Part shown: piece after piece, positions 12,825 to 25,082 of the stretch
How the letters are laid out: each line of letters begins with the position of its first letter
How positions within the stretch are numbered: the first letter of the stretch is position 1
Assembly (NCBI GenBank): GCA_026686845.1
Contig: JAIVEN010000001.1
Coordinates: forward strand, 30,620,001-30,684,000
Direction: 5' to 3'
Source: Adenanthera pavonina
Taxonomy: Eukaryota > Streptophyta > Magnoliopsida > Fabales > Fabaceae
Length of the DNA: 64,000 nucleotides
Made by a program: the position numbers and the translations under genes
The notes under the pieces: generated by a model
What the model was told of the DNA's origin: nothing
What the model saw: the letters and a program-made list of their open reading frames with translations, nothing else
Databases searched by the model: none

Positions 12825-13728
12825 AACCCATAAGGGCATGAAATTCTCATCTTTTATCTTCAATGATTTCTTTCACTTGTTCTCATGACTACCCTATATA
12901 CATGAATGATCGACATCATAACAATTTTCCTTGGTTGTGATCATAGGATTCTATTAATCAGGTATTGGTTGATTCTCACAAGGTTATCTTAATCAGCCCA
13001 TAACATCAAGAATTTTATTCCTTATCACCCATGCTAAGAGAAAGACTTCACATTCTCATGACTCCTTCACCATACCAACTATTTGCCCATGCTCCATTAC
13101 TAAGCATAGTTTCTCCATTCGTAGGTTTCATAAATGTAAATCTGACTTGGTAGTCATCACATAATCCTTATAATGATATTCCCCTTTGGCAGCATAAAGC
13201 CATTGGTACTATGAGCCTCTCCATGATTCACTAGGTTTGTGTCATGTCTACCATGTTCACCATATCTGAAAGAATTTCTTTACTTATAGTTAGCACTAAC
13301 AAATTTAAGATCATTATTAAGTAGTTCCAATGTTAATTCCACTATATTGTACAAATGGACACACTATATAAGAGCTCACCTTAGCAGGGAAAACCACCCA
13401 CTTCTTTCACAAGCACTAAATAGCATTAAAAACTCATAAAGCAAAACCATCATCGTCAAAGTAAACAACATCGAAGTCCTAAATATATTTCTTGACGGCA
13501 ATACCAATCTTTCATATGATTCTGTGATCTTGCAAGACCCTTTCGTTGTCAAGTCAATCATTAACCACTCATATACCCCATAAAGGTTTCCATCTATTCT
13601 ACTTCTAGTCTTTAACATATAATTATTGATAATACCCAAACAAGTTCTTTGATCCTTTGACATTACACCATTCCATTTACATTCCTTGCATTAATACCAA
13701 TCCTTTAACAATGTTGCCCATGAAAAGA
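12825..13728. other. unassigned old repeat interior
   Basis: About 900 bases between two solo LTRs. A 95-codon minus-strand ORF (13376-13663) has no convincing family match by eye. It could be decayed gypsy pol sequence belonging to the element whose minus-strand PPT is at 9174, but no catalytic motif was seen. Confidence 0.35.
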
Positions 13729-16252
13729 TGTAACATCTCTATTTAGGATCGTTTCCTATGTATTAGACCTCATTGGAGATCAACTATACTTAATTAGAAG
13801 CTTGAATCACAATAAAATATTATAATAAATTTAATCAATTTAAATGGTACTATTCAATTAATCCTATTTTTTCTTCTTTTTCGGCAAATTTCAGAAAATC
13901 GTAACTGATTCAATAAAAATCATACGAAAGTGATTCAAGTCTCTATGAATAGCTTAACAAATTATCTACAAGGAAAAATGTCAATTAGAGCAACTACTTG
14001 GCCAATTACTATAGTAAATTTCGTGAAATTCTACTATTCATATGGTCATTTTCTGAAAATCCAGTTTTTTGGGCTAATTTTGAAAATTCACCATAATTCG
14101 TACACTGATCCAAATTGAGTTCTCTTTAGACCATTTTAAAGCCCTTTCTGTCTAGTTTGTAAGAATATATAACATTAGCATGATCACTCTATATAGGTCA
14201 GAATGACCATTTGTATCCTAATATATTGCCAAACAAAAGCTATAAATTTTTACATGGCCATATATCATCTCCAAATAATGCCATACATTTTCTAAAACTT
14301 AAAGGAACATAAAAACTTGGAGAAACATATTTTTGATCACATTTACAAATTTACATAAAAGTTCCAGGTTCATAGCCCATGCTAACATTATCAAGCTAAT
14401 GAGCAAATGCTTTCTCCTTTCCTTTCTCTTCCTTGGTGGTATTGCCATTGTTACTACTTATTCATGGTTAATATATGGGAGGGTGAGATTCAAAGAATCT
14501 CAGTAGTTAACACCTAAACATGGCATCATGTTATCACATTAAGCATATAGCATTAAGATAACACGTTTGAAACACATTATCATATTTGTATCACATAATT
14601 TCATAAAAATTTTGGCAAAGTTTCATTTGGAAATTGAACATCCTAGGGTCACAATTCCCCTCAATTAACTCAGCCAATACACATAATTCATCATAGAACA
14701 TCATTTTAACTACATGGAAAAGTAAGAAACTCATTGAAAACAAGTATGATAACATATTGCAAGTATGGGGATTTAACTACCTTATGATGCTTCCTTGCTC
14801 TCCAAACTTGGTCCACCACTTTTAAAGCTTTCCACAACCTTCTTAAACCTATCCACATGATCATTGAACCAATTTAGCCATTGTATTCATGAGTTACATT
14901 ATATATTACTCACTAAAACCCAAATTTTTCACTTAACTCTCCTTTGATCTTTCTTTGTATAACACACTTGTTCTTAAGTTTTTGGACCATGGGGAAAACA
15001 TTTTTGAGGTCCAAATCATGAAATTCCAACTCTAAATACTTCCCCTATTCTGGCCGAAAATATCTCAAAGTGGAAGAAAAGGATTTTCTTCAAAACACTT
15101 CAAACCATCAATGGATTTATGCTTATAGTGGCCAATCTAAGCTTTTCCCTAAGTTTTTTGGTTCAAAACTCATCCCTATGCTAAAACCCAAATTTGGATG
15201 AAACCCTAAGGTAAAGCGGAAGCAAACTAATCCATAAAATATGCTTTAAAAATCATAATAGCAAGCTTAGGGTGGTGGGAAATAATCTTACCAACTTGAT
15301 TCTCCAATTTCCCTTTGATTTCTCTTCCTTTTCTCCCTCCTTCTTCCTTCCTTTGCTTGCATTTTTTCCTGGTCTTTGGCTGCTGGTTTACACACCTAAA
15401 ATGGAGAAGAAGAAAGTGATTAAGTGGCCTAAATAATAGTTAATCATGGTTAGTCATTTAAGCTAAACCATGGTTAATTTTTTGCCACCTTACTTAACCA
15501 ATTTCCTCTAAAAAATAATTAAATAATTGGGGACTTTTGGCTGTAGCAAATCACACATGAGAGAGAGGGAAGTGTGTCCAAAAATTTTTCAATTTTTTCT
15601 GATTTAGATATATCTTAATCCAGGTACATTTTAGTAATACTGAAAAATCGCCTTTAATAGTAAATTGGCATTTTTGGGTTACAGGATTGTTCAAATTTTA
15701 TTTTCATGTTTCCCTAATTATCTTGTCCCAAATGATATCTATGTATAACTCAAATCCTATCGCAGTTACCTTTTAATCATCGGTAGAGCGCACAGTTTAC
15801 TTTATTAGTTTACTGTTACTTTTGGAAACTCGGCATTGATTATTTCTTTATTATTGAATATTAACCCTCAGTGCCATATGCCATTGAACTTCGCTCGTTG
15901 AGGGCTTTGTTTTGACAATAATTTTACATATTTATAAAATTTCCCTTGACCTAGGGTTAAATTATAATTTCTAAAACTTTCAGGTCATTAGGTGTAATTT
16001 TTCCCAAGAATTTTTTTTATTTCTTCTCCACGTAATTTTTATATATTTTGGGATGTGGTTGTCATTTTTATAATTTTTTAGGGCTAAAAATATAATTTTC
16101 TCATTTTTTCTCCCAACCGAGAAAAGTGACATTTTTGCTATTCACATAAAACAGTGTATGTCTATTTTCGTGAATTTCTTGTATATTTTACATTACCATT
16201 AATTATGTCCTTTTTCATTACCTAGTATCCTGTAAAATTTTGGAATATTACA
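13729..16252 (-). mobile_element. Ty3/gypsy solo LTR, copy 1
   Basis: This 2524-bp element runs TGTAACATCTCTATTTAGGA to TTGGAATATTACA. It is flanked by AAAGA (13724-13728) and AAAGG (16253-16257), a TSD with one transition. It aligns along its length with the two LTRs of the complete element at 19622-45590 (shared marks: 'agaagcttgaatcac' near 13796, 'tatgggagggtgagattcaaag' near 14475). Orientation follows from that element's PBS and PPT. No internal sequence is attached. Confidence 0.82.
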
Positions 16253-16257
16253 AAAGG

Positions 16258-17098
16258 TCCACTCAAGCCTTCAAAACTTACAACTTTTCTCGTGTTTAGC
16301 CAATTTACTCCTTAAGCCTGCTTCCGCTACGTACTCTGATTCCTCAATTTCTACATATGGGGCCATGTAGTGAAACTCATACCATTATATAATTCAATCT
16401 TCTTGCTTCCATTTTATTGTTTAACTTTAGTTCCATTAAAGGACCCATAATCTCCAATCTTCCTTTACATTTTGCCATATAATTAAAGATATACCACTTC
16501 TCACTATACATATCTACATCTTATCAATACCTTACTATGGTAGCTTTTAAGTACATCTTTAAAACACAAACCTCTTTTCTCTTTCTAGTCAAATTCAACC
16601 TTATAGTACACTCACTTAAGCATTCGCCACATCCCTGTACTTAAAATCTTGAATTATACAAGTAGAAAGTCTTCATAGTTCATTTATTAATCCAAGCAAT
16701 CCTCTTAAGTTCCATGCAGATCTTATGCCATGGCTTTCCAATTCTTTTTCACTTTTGTAGCTATTAAAAAGTCTAGAATCTTTTGATACTTAAGGTCAAG
16801 AATCCTTCTTATCATACTTAGTTGATTGCTAAAACACACTGATTGATTAGGTACCTCAATCAATCTCTCAAAAGAAAGGCATTCAACCGGTCATGAAACT
16901 AGGTAAAACTTGATTCCCTATCTTATGTTATCACCGAGTCTTTCACTTTCAATCTACTAGTGCCTCGCTCCTCGAGTGACTAGTGTGTCAAGCACATGGC
17001 TAGCTGGTATTAAGCCTCAACTAGTCAACCGCTAGCTTTAGACTTGTGATTTACCATCAGGAGATTCTCATAATTCTCAACAATAATAACCTCCCATT
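16258..17098. other. unassigned old repeat interior
   Basis: No gene recognised. AT-rich sequence with scattered stops in all frames, lying between a gypsy solo LTR and a copia-like solo LTR. Confidence 0.35.
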
Positions 17099-18761
17099 TA
17101 TTGAATCAAGAGTTTTGATGATTCCAAACCAACCATCAAGAGCATGGAATAAAGATATCAAATGTGCCCAAAAGGTTTCAAGTGAAGAAATTTTGGATAA
17201 ATCTATGCAAAGATAGATGTAGGATGATTAGTAGTGTTTTATTTGAGTAAAAGACTTTGATTTGGTGAAAAGATGTTTTAAAACCTTGATTCTATGTTAA
17301 ATCATGGAATATTTGAAAAATACCCACCAACAGACGAAGTTTGAAATGTTAATATTGATCTGTCATCTTGGAAATTTGAACTTTGGCTTTGGAAATTCGA
17401 ATTTCGTATTGAAACAGAACAAGTATGAAGAGAATCTTCTCTGACAGACGAATTTTGACTTGAGAAAATTTAAATTTTGATAAGTTTCTGAAAGAAGCTT
17501 TCAGTAACAGACGAACTTTGGGTTTTGAAAATTCAAATTTCAGATAAAATGTAACTTATGAAAACTAAAGAAATTCATCTGAAATCATGTCAAAGTTCAT
17601 ATGAAACCAAGTTTAGATTGGATTTCAAAATTGCTCACTGACACACGAACTTTGAATATGAAAATTCGAATTTCAGAAACTAAGCTTGTGAGTCTGTTGC
17701 AATGATATGTTGACATACGAATGACAGTATTTATAAATTCAGATTTTGAATTAAGTCTGAAAAGAGGTCTCTCTGACAAACGAACTTTACCCTTTGAAAT
17801 TTTGAATTTTGAATTATATGAACTACTGTGCCTTATAAACTAGCTATGGATAGACGAATTTTGGGGTTCCAAAATTTGAATTTCTAAGGCACTGTAGCAA
17901 ATTGAGAATACTGTTCACACTTAACAGAAAAACTTTCTACTTGAAAATTCATATGTCACAACATAGAAACATTTTCAAAATATTAAAATTCGAATTTCTC
18001 TTCATGACAGACAAACTTTGGGCATTCAATGTTGAAGATGTTAACCTTCGGTTTCTGCAAAATTCGTCTGTTGAGCAACTGAAATTCGAATTTCTGAGTG
18101 TCAGAAGCATTAAATGCGGTTGGTTAACGGATAGTTTTTCAGAGTAACTGTTGGATAACTTCTCCAACGGATAGATTTTGTCTCTAATGGACATTTGAGA
18201 CCTAAATCTATAAATATAACATCATTTGAAGTTGTGGGTAACGATTTTAACATTGTATACACTGAAACTCTGTCAAATCATCTACTCAAAGTCTCTTACT
18301 CTTTCACTTCAATATTTTGTACTCCAACTTTCATTTTTACTTTGTTTAAGAGAGTTTAATCCTTGTAATCAATCTTATCTTGATCTGGAAGAAGGATTTT
18401 CTTGTGAGGGGATATCACGAGGGATTGGGAAACCACTTTGTAAGAGTGCATAGAGTGAATGAGTGAGCTCTAAAAACAGATCATCATCTTTGTACTGAGG
18501 CATTTGCAAGAAGCCCACTGAATTCTTGCAGAATAGTGGAAAATCTCAAGTGGTAACTTGGGGACTGAACGTAGGTCAAGTGGAGAGACTGAACCAGGAT
18601 AAATATCTGAGTTTTCTTCTCTTTACTGTAACTTTTACATTTTATTCACTTATACTCTATTTTACCTTCTATATTTTACTTTCTTCACTTTCTTGACATT
18701 TTGCAGAAAATTTTCAAGCTTCCTAATTCACCCCCCTCTTGGGAAGCCAGCCTAACTAACA
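17099..18761 (+). mobile_element. copia-like solo LTR, copy C
   Basis: This 1663-bp element has an exact TSD, CCATT (17094-17098 and 18762-18766). The left end reads TATTGAATCAAG, so the terminal TG has become TA; the right end is the usual AACTAACA. TATA box TATAAATATA is at about 18209-18218. About nine CAGACGAA-like motifs lie between 17330 and 18070, most in one direction and the last inverted (AATTCGTCTGTTG at 18061). The CCCCCCTCTTGGGAAG block is at about 18731-18746. Confidence 0.86.
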
Positions 18762-18766
18762 CCATT

Positions 18767-19616
18767 CATATCCCAGTACCTTTATTGGGAAGTTCTAGAG
18801 ACAACTTATACGAAGAGGGGTTAACTCAACAACTACCATTAAGCATCTCCACGAGTTGCCAATAAGAAAAACTCGCAGCCAAGCTTCCTATCGAGAGAGA
18901 CGCTCCATCATCCCTTCATCAATAATACCGTAGCATCCAATTGCTACAATTGATCTTTATTATCAAGCCAAATGAATTCATCATTTCCTTAGTTTGGCAG
19001 TTCAATTTTCCATTAGATCTTGCTTAATCATGGGGCTTTCACAACTCGAGAGTAAACCCATTCAATCATTTCAAGGATTCCATATAATGCTTCATGGCTA
19101 GAATACCCTCAACCAAAGTAACTACTACAATCATTTTCAACCCTTTGGTCCGTATCTGCCATTACTTAGCTCATAACTCTAACTCAACTACCACTTTCAA
19201 CTTATCATAGGATTATAGGGTGAAATCCGTTCCAATCCATCAAGACACTTAATCAAATTGTGAAGTGTGTTAACAAACAATCTTCAAACTAACTCCATAC
19301 TCTAAGGGAGTAAATTCCAACACTACGATCTAATTCATTCACACAACCATACAATGACTCATTGTACAGCTTTATACCCAAGATAGCCTCGATCAACCTT
19401 GAGGTCATAAGCGACATGAGTTAGACATGAGGGATAAATACACAAATAGTCCCTAGAAAACACATGCATAACAAACACATATGGCATCACATGCTGTCCT
19501 ATAATTGGCACAATACTAAACATAACAAGCATTCTCAAATAAACACAAACCAATATAGGTACTCAGATATTCCGTATGTCCCAAAAGGGATTTATCCATC
19601 TCTACTACTCCTTGCT
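18767..19616. other. unassigned old repeat interior
   Basis: No gene or domain recognised. It is the left flank of the large gypsy element. After removing that element, it joins 45596 onward. Confidence 0.35.
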
Positions 19617-19621
19617 ATATC

Positions 19622-22352
19622 TGTAACACCTCTATTTAGGACCGTTCCCCGTGTATTTTACCTCATTAGAGACCAATTATACTTAATTAGAAGCTTGAAT
19701 CACATTAATGTTATAATAAAATTTTCCAAATTTCGGGTACTATTCATTTAATCAAATTTCTTTTTACAGACTGAATTTCAGAAAATCATAACTAATTCAA
19801 TAAAAATCATATCAAAGTGATTCAAGTCTCTATACATAGCTTAAAAAATTATTTACATGGGAAAAATATCAATCAGAGAAATTACTTGGCCAATTTTCAC
19901 AGAAAATTTCATGAATTTCTACTATTTATATGGTCAATTTCAGAAATTCCAATTTTCTAGGCTAAATTTTGAAAACTCACTACAAATCGTACACTCATCC
20001 AAATTGAGTGATATTTGGACATGAAATATCTTTCTGTCTAGTTTCTAAGTATATATAACATTCATACTTTATACATCAAGAAGCCCATATTGTAGCATGA
20101 TCATTCGATAGTAGCCAGAATGACCATTTGTATCCTAATACTTACAATACAAAAATTGTAAGATATTCATATGACCATATTTCATCTTCATATCATGCCA
20201 TACATTAGCTAGGACTTAAATGAACATAAAAACTTGAAGAAACATATTTAACCTCATCTTTACAAATTTATACAAAAGCTCAAAATTCATAGCTAATACT
20301 AGCTTTATCAATTTAAATACCAAATTCTTTCTCCTTTCCTTTCTCTTCCTTGGAGGTCTTGGCATTATTGCTACCTAATCATGGTTAATATATGGGAGGG
20401 TGAGATTCAAAGAATCACAATAGAAAAATCCCATACATGCTATCATATCATCACATTTTTCATAAAAACATCACATAAAACTTAATTCATCATATAAGCA
20501 CATTTGAACATATAAATTTTATACAAATTTTGACAGAGTTTCATTTTGTAAAATGGACTTCCCAGGGCTCCAACCCCTCATAAAACTCAGCCAACAACAT
20601 AGAAATATCACAAATCAACATTTCATATATATGCCATGATGTCAAATATCAAAGAAACAATAATGACAATGTGATGTTAGTAAAGAGAATTATTTACCTT
20701 ATAGTACTTCCTTGCTTCCCACACTTTGTCCAACACTTCTTAGACCTTCTAACACTTCTCCAAGATTTCTTAGGCTTTCTCAAACCTAAACATATCATCA
20801 AAAAATTATTCAAGCTAATGGTTCCATGACTTTCTTCAAAAAGTGTTCATGAAACCCTAATTCTTCAAAAATTCACCAAAAATCCATTCCTAGCTCAAAA
20901 ATGATGAATTATACCTCTATTCCATGTAATTTTTCCTGAGGAATCCAAATATGGCCTCAGAATTACCAAATTCCATCTCTTGGTATGTTACTGTTCATTC
21001 CGAATTAAGCTTCAAAAACCTAAAAATTTCACTTTCTTAATCTTAAGCTTTTTCATGAAATCATCACTTGTTCCTAAGGTTTTGGACCATGGGGAACCCA
21101 TTTTTGAGGTCCAATTTATGACATTCGAACTCTAAGAATGAACAATAGCTCATCAAAAATCTGGGAAATTGAAGAAAAATTGCTACACTTTGTTATACAA
21201 CAAACTACTTGCATATTCAAGCTTTAAGTTAACATTCTATCATTTCCCCTATGATTTATGGTTGGAAAAGTCCATTTCTTGCTAAATCATGCCATGGACA
21301 GAACCCTAAGATAAGGAGGAATGAAATATAGTCCATGGATCATGCTTTAAAGACCATATACTACAAGCTTGAAGTGGTAGAAGTTAACTAACCAACTTGA
21401 ACCTTTGATTTCCTTGAGCTTTTTTTTTTTTTTTCTTCTCTCTTTTCTCTCTTCTCTCTTTGCATTTTTCAGCCTCTATTTTGCTGCTGCTTGCTCATGA
21501 AAATGAAGTGGAAAAGTGAGTGGTTAAGTGGTTAATTACGTAGCTTAATCTTGATTAACCCTTAATTAAACTAAGATTGCTTTTTGGTCAAAAAGTGACA
21601 ACTTCTTGAGGAAGTTTTTTAAAAAAAAAAACATGCTGCCCAAGCTGACCCAACCATGCAGGAAATGAGTGGTTTAAGTGTCCAAGATTTCTCAATTTTT
21701 CCTAATCTAGATATGACTTGAATCGGGTAATTTTTAACGGTACCGATAAAACTGTTTTTATAGTAATTTAGCATTTTTGGGCTATATGACTATTCTAATT
21801 TTATTTTTATATTTTCATAATTATCCTGCACTAGATGATATCTATCTATGGCCCATATTCTATCCCGGTTATCTTTTAACCATCGGTAGGGCCCACAGTT
21901 TACTTTATTGTTTTACTATTACTTTTGGACACTCGACACTGATTATTTCTTTATTCTTGAACATTAACCCTTAGTCCCATATACCATTGGACTTCTCTCA
22001 TTGAGGGCTTCATTTTGATAGTAATTCTATATATTTACAAAATTACCCTTGACTCAAGATTAAATTATAATTTCTAAAACTTTCGGGTTTTTAGCTGTAA
22101 GTTTCCCCAAAGGCTTTTTAACTTCTTTCTCCGGATTTTATTTATTTTGGGGCATGAATGTCATTTTTTAATTTATTTAGGAGGAAAAATATAATTTCTC
22201 ATTTTTCTGTCCAACTGGAAAAAATGACTCCTTTGCCATTTTTCACGCAAAATGGTATCTATCCGTTTTCGCGAATTCCTTATACATTTCATGTTATCGT
22301 TTATTTCTTCCTCTTTTATTACTTTATATCCAGTAAAATTTTTGATGTTATA
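19622..22352 (-). mobile_element. 3' LTR of the nested gypsy element
   Basis: This 2731-bp LTR starts TGTAACACCTCTATTTAGGACC on the plus strand and ends at the PPT boundary, where the terminal TACA has decayed to TATA. It is closely similar along its length to 42896-45590, with shared blocks such as CAAGAAGCCCATA and ATGGGAGGGTGAGATTC. A poly-T/pyrimidine run lies at 21421-21434. Confidence 0.85.
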
Positions 22353-22365
22353 TTTCTACCCCCTT
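22353..22365 (-). promoter_or_regulatory. polypurine tract of the nested gypsy element
   Basis: Minus-strand AAGGGGGTAGAAA adjoins the LTR. Just upstream on the minus strand, about 22392-22372 reads AATTTTGAGGATGAAATTTA, encoding the conserved FEDEI tail of Tekay-type pol. Confidence 0.8.
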
Positions 22366-22777
22366 AAAATAAATTTCATCCTCAAAATTTAGATACATAC
22401 TTGTATTTCTTACTTCCTTTCTTTTATTTCCCAATTTCCAGACCATTATCAATAGAGGAGCATTTTCATAGCTTAATTGTCTAACTTAGAAGTCATCTCT
22501 TTCACTTTGGCTCATTCCTCCATTCATAACATTTGAAAGATCTGGCTACTGCTTTTCATGTTGGGAAATATTAAGGACATCATAATCTTATTTTACCTTA
22601 GGAGTATTAGAAATTCCATGTAACATACCCATCATTAATCACCATCCTTACTTTCACAACTTTCTTTTCTTATTCACGCTATACTCTCTTCTTTAGCACC
22701 TAACATCATTCATTTTCTTTACTTTTCATTACTTTATACTATTTACATGAATAATCTTTCTACTAAGCATAAGCTGA
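22366..22777 (-). pseudogene. 3' end of gypsy pol, decayed
   Basis: Only the FEDEI-like tail next to the PPT is readable. The rest, up to the CACTA insertion, has stops in all frames and no recognisable chromodomain. Confidence 0.5.
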
Positions 22778-22790
22778 CACTACTACAAAA

Positions 22791-24450
22791 GTTATATTGT
22801 ATATTAGTTATTTACATCGGTTAAATAAAACCGATATAAAATCATAACTGGTGGTAATTTTGTAAATAAAATTTTCAATTTATATCTTTTTTACATCGGT
22901 TTTTTAAAAAACTGATGTAATTGTTTAACTCAAACTAAACAAAAAATAAATATATAAGCTAATCAATTACAATAAATCTTGCATGAGGACAGAAATATAC
23001 CATCATAATTTGTCTCACAAGACAAACTTACATGTGGATAGAAATAGAGCATTATAAAACTATATAATTATAATTAGATTTTTATATTATATTATATTAT
23101 ATTATTTGTAAATATGTATAACTTAATATATATTTTTAATGTATTTATATCGGTTTTTAAAAAAAATCGATGTAAACTTGACAACAATTACTTTGTTATA
23201 TTATAATATATTAATTCTTTGATTAATATAATTAAATAAAAATATGTAAGTAATATAAAAATATATTATTAATACAACTAAATTCTATAATTAATACAAC
23301 TAAATAAAAATATGTAAATAAAATTATATAATTATAATATAAAAATATGATATTTACTTAAAAAAATACATCAATCTTTTTAAAAAAACTAATGTAATTT
23401 TTTATTATGTTAAAACTCATATTAATGGAACCAAATAAAAATATAATTATATAAATTAATCAATTACACTATATCTTGCATGTAGATAGAAATATGCCAT
23501 CAAAATTTTTAGCACAAGAGGAATTTGCATGCGGACAGAAATATAGCATTATATAACTATATGATTATAATTAGATTTTGATATTATATTATATTATTTG
23601 TAAATATGTATAATTTAATATATTTTTTTAATTTATTTATATCGGTTTAAAAAAAAAACCGATGTTAAAGTGAATTCCCGCCCCCATAGACTATATGACT
23701 GCAATTACATTTTTATTTTACAATATATTAATTCTTTAATTAATATAATTAAATAAAAATATGTAAGTAATATAAAAATATATTATTAATACAACTAAAA
23801 TCTATAATTAATACAACTAAATAAAAATATGTAAATAAAATTATATAATTATAATGTAAAAATATGATATTTATTTAAAAAAAATACATCAGTTTTTAAA
23901 AAAAAAAACTGATGTAATTTTTTTTATCATGTTAAAACTCATATTAATGGAACCAAATAAAAATATAATTATATAAATTAATCAATTACACTATATCTTG
24001 CATGTAGATAGAAATATGCTGTCAAAATTTTTTAGCACAAGAGGAATTTGCATGCGGATAGAAATATAGCATTATATAACTATATGACTATAATTAGATT
24101 TTGATATTATATTATATTATTTGTAAATATGTATAATTTAATATATATTTTTAATGTATTTATATCGGTTTTAAAAAAAAAACTGATGTTAACTTGAATT
24201 CCCGCCTCTATAGACTATATGACTACAATTACATTTTTTATGTTACAATATATTAATTCTTTAGTTAATACAATTAAACAAAAATATTTAAGTAATATAA
24301 AAATATATTATTAATATAACTAAATTCTATAATTAACACAACTAAATAAAAATTTGTAAATAAAATTATATAAATATAATATAAAAATATGATATTTATT
24401 TTATTGAATTATGTAAAATTCTATATTTATTTTTATATCGGTTTTTTAAT
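22791..24450. repeat. CACTA 5' subterminal foldbacks with three ~510-bp tandem units
   Basis: ACATCGG/CCGATGT-type inverted repeats separated by T and A runs occur near 22813-22835, 22892-22920, 23147-23174, 23366-23395, 23638-23668, 23887-23915, 24161-24190 and 24436-24462. They are embedded in three tandem units of about 500-520 bp, marked by TTGCATG(A/T)(G/A)GA at about 22979, 23476 and 23998. In En/Spm elements such repeats are the binding sites of the TNPA protein; that role is inferred here. The sequence between them is very AT-rich and non-coding. Confidence 0.85.
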
Positions 24451-24479
24451 GAAAACCAATGTAAGTTGATTAAAAAATC

Positions 24480-25082
24480 ACTTTTCCTCCCTCAACAAAT
24501 AACCTGAAAGTGCAGGCCTTTCTCTTGTCTCTCACGCGTACTCTCCCACTCACTGAAGAAGCCAGCCTCTCTCTTCCTGTCTCTCACGCGTCTTCCATCA
24601 TCAGTCTTTGTCTGAAAATCCATCGTCCCTCTCTCTCCGAAAGTTGCTTCTTTTCTTTCTCCCTCCACTCCAAAACCCACAGCAATAGTCATTGATCATC
24701 AGCTTCTCCATCGACCCTCTATCTTTGTTCTGCTACACCACTACGCCGTACATGCTCTGCAATGACACCTTTGTTTTCATCTCCCTCTCTCTCTCAGTGA
24801 AAATAGCATCCTATCATCCCTCTATCTTTGTCTTTAAGCCTAGACACTAAAAGACAGCCCTCTGTTCCCTTCACTGAAGCACCGCCATCTTCATTACAGG
24901 TGCATGGGTTCTTTTTTTCTTTTTTTTTCCTATAAATTCTGGTTTGAGATTTACCCAAATTCTGAGTAATTTTTTAAAGCTTTGAATAAATTAAAAGGGG
25001 TGATCTTGCATATGAAGCTTACGTTTTGTAGAGAACTAATGATTGCTAGTTCTCTTCTAAACCCACATACTTTTTCCTCTAG
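24480..25082 (+). other. CACTA leader / 5' untranslated-like segment
   Basis: A CT-rich block (24480-24890) contains CTCTCACGCGT twice (about 24531 and 24581). A related block at 56105-56460 in the second CACTA of this family shares the ACGCGTCTTCC motif. This position, just inside the subterminal repeats, fits an element promoter and leader. Antisense ORFs here are low-complexity and not considered genes. 24900-25082 looks like an intron ending TTTCCTCTAG before the kinase exon. Confidence 0.5.

Noticed and set aside
13376..13663. 95-codon minus-strand ORF as integrase or RT
   Set aside because: A few residues looked suggestive, but no catalytic motif or consistent alignment could be made by eye.
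17330..18075. CAGACGAA motif array as a CRISPR or classical satellite
   Set aside because: Spacing and sequence are irregular, the context is a plant LTR, and the array is not tandem.
24492..24695. Short ORFs on both strands in the CT-rich leader
   Set aside because: Composition-driven and mutually overlapping; the segment is better explained as the element leader.
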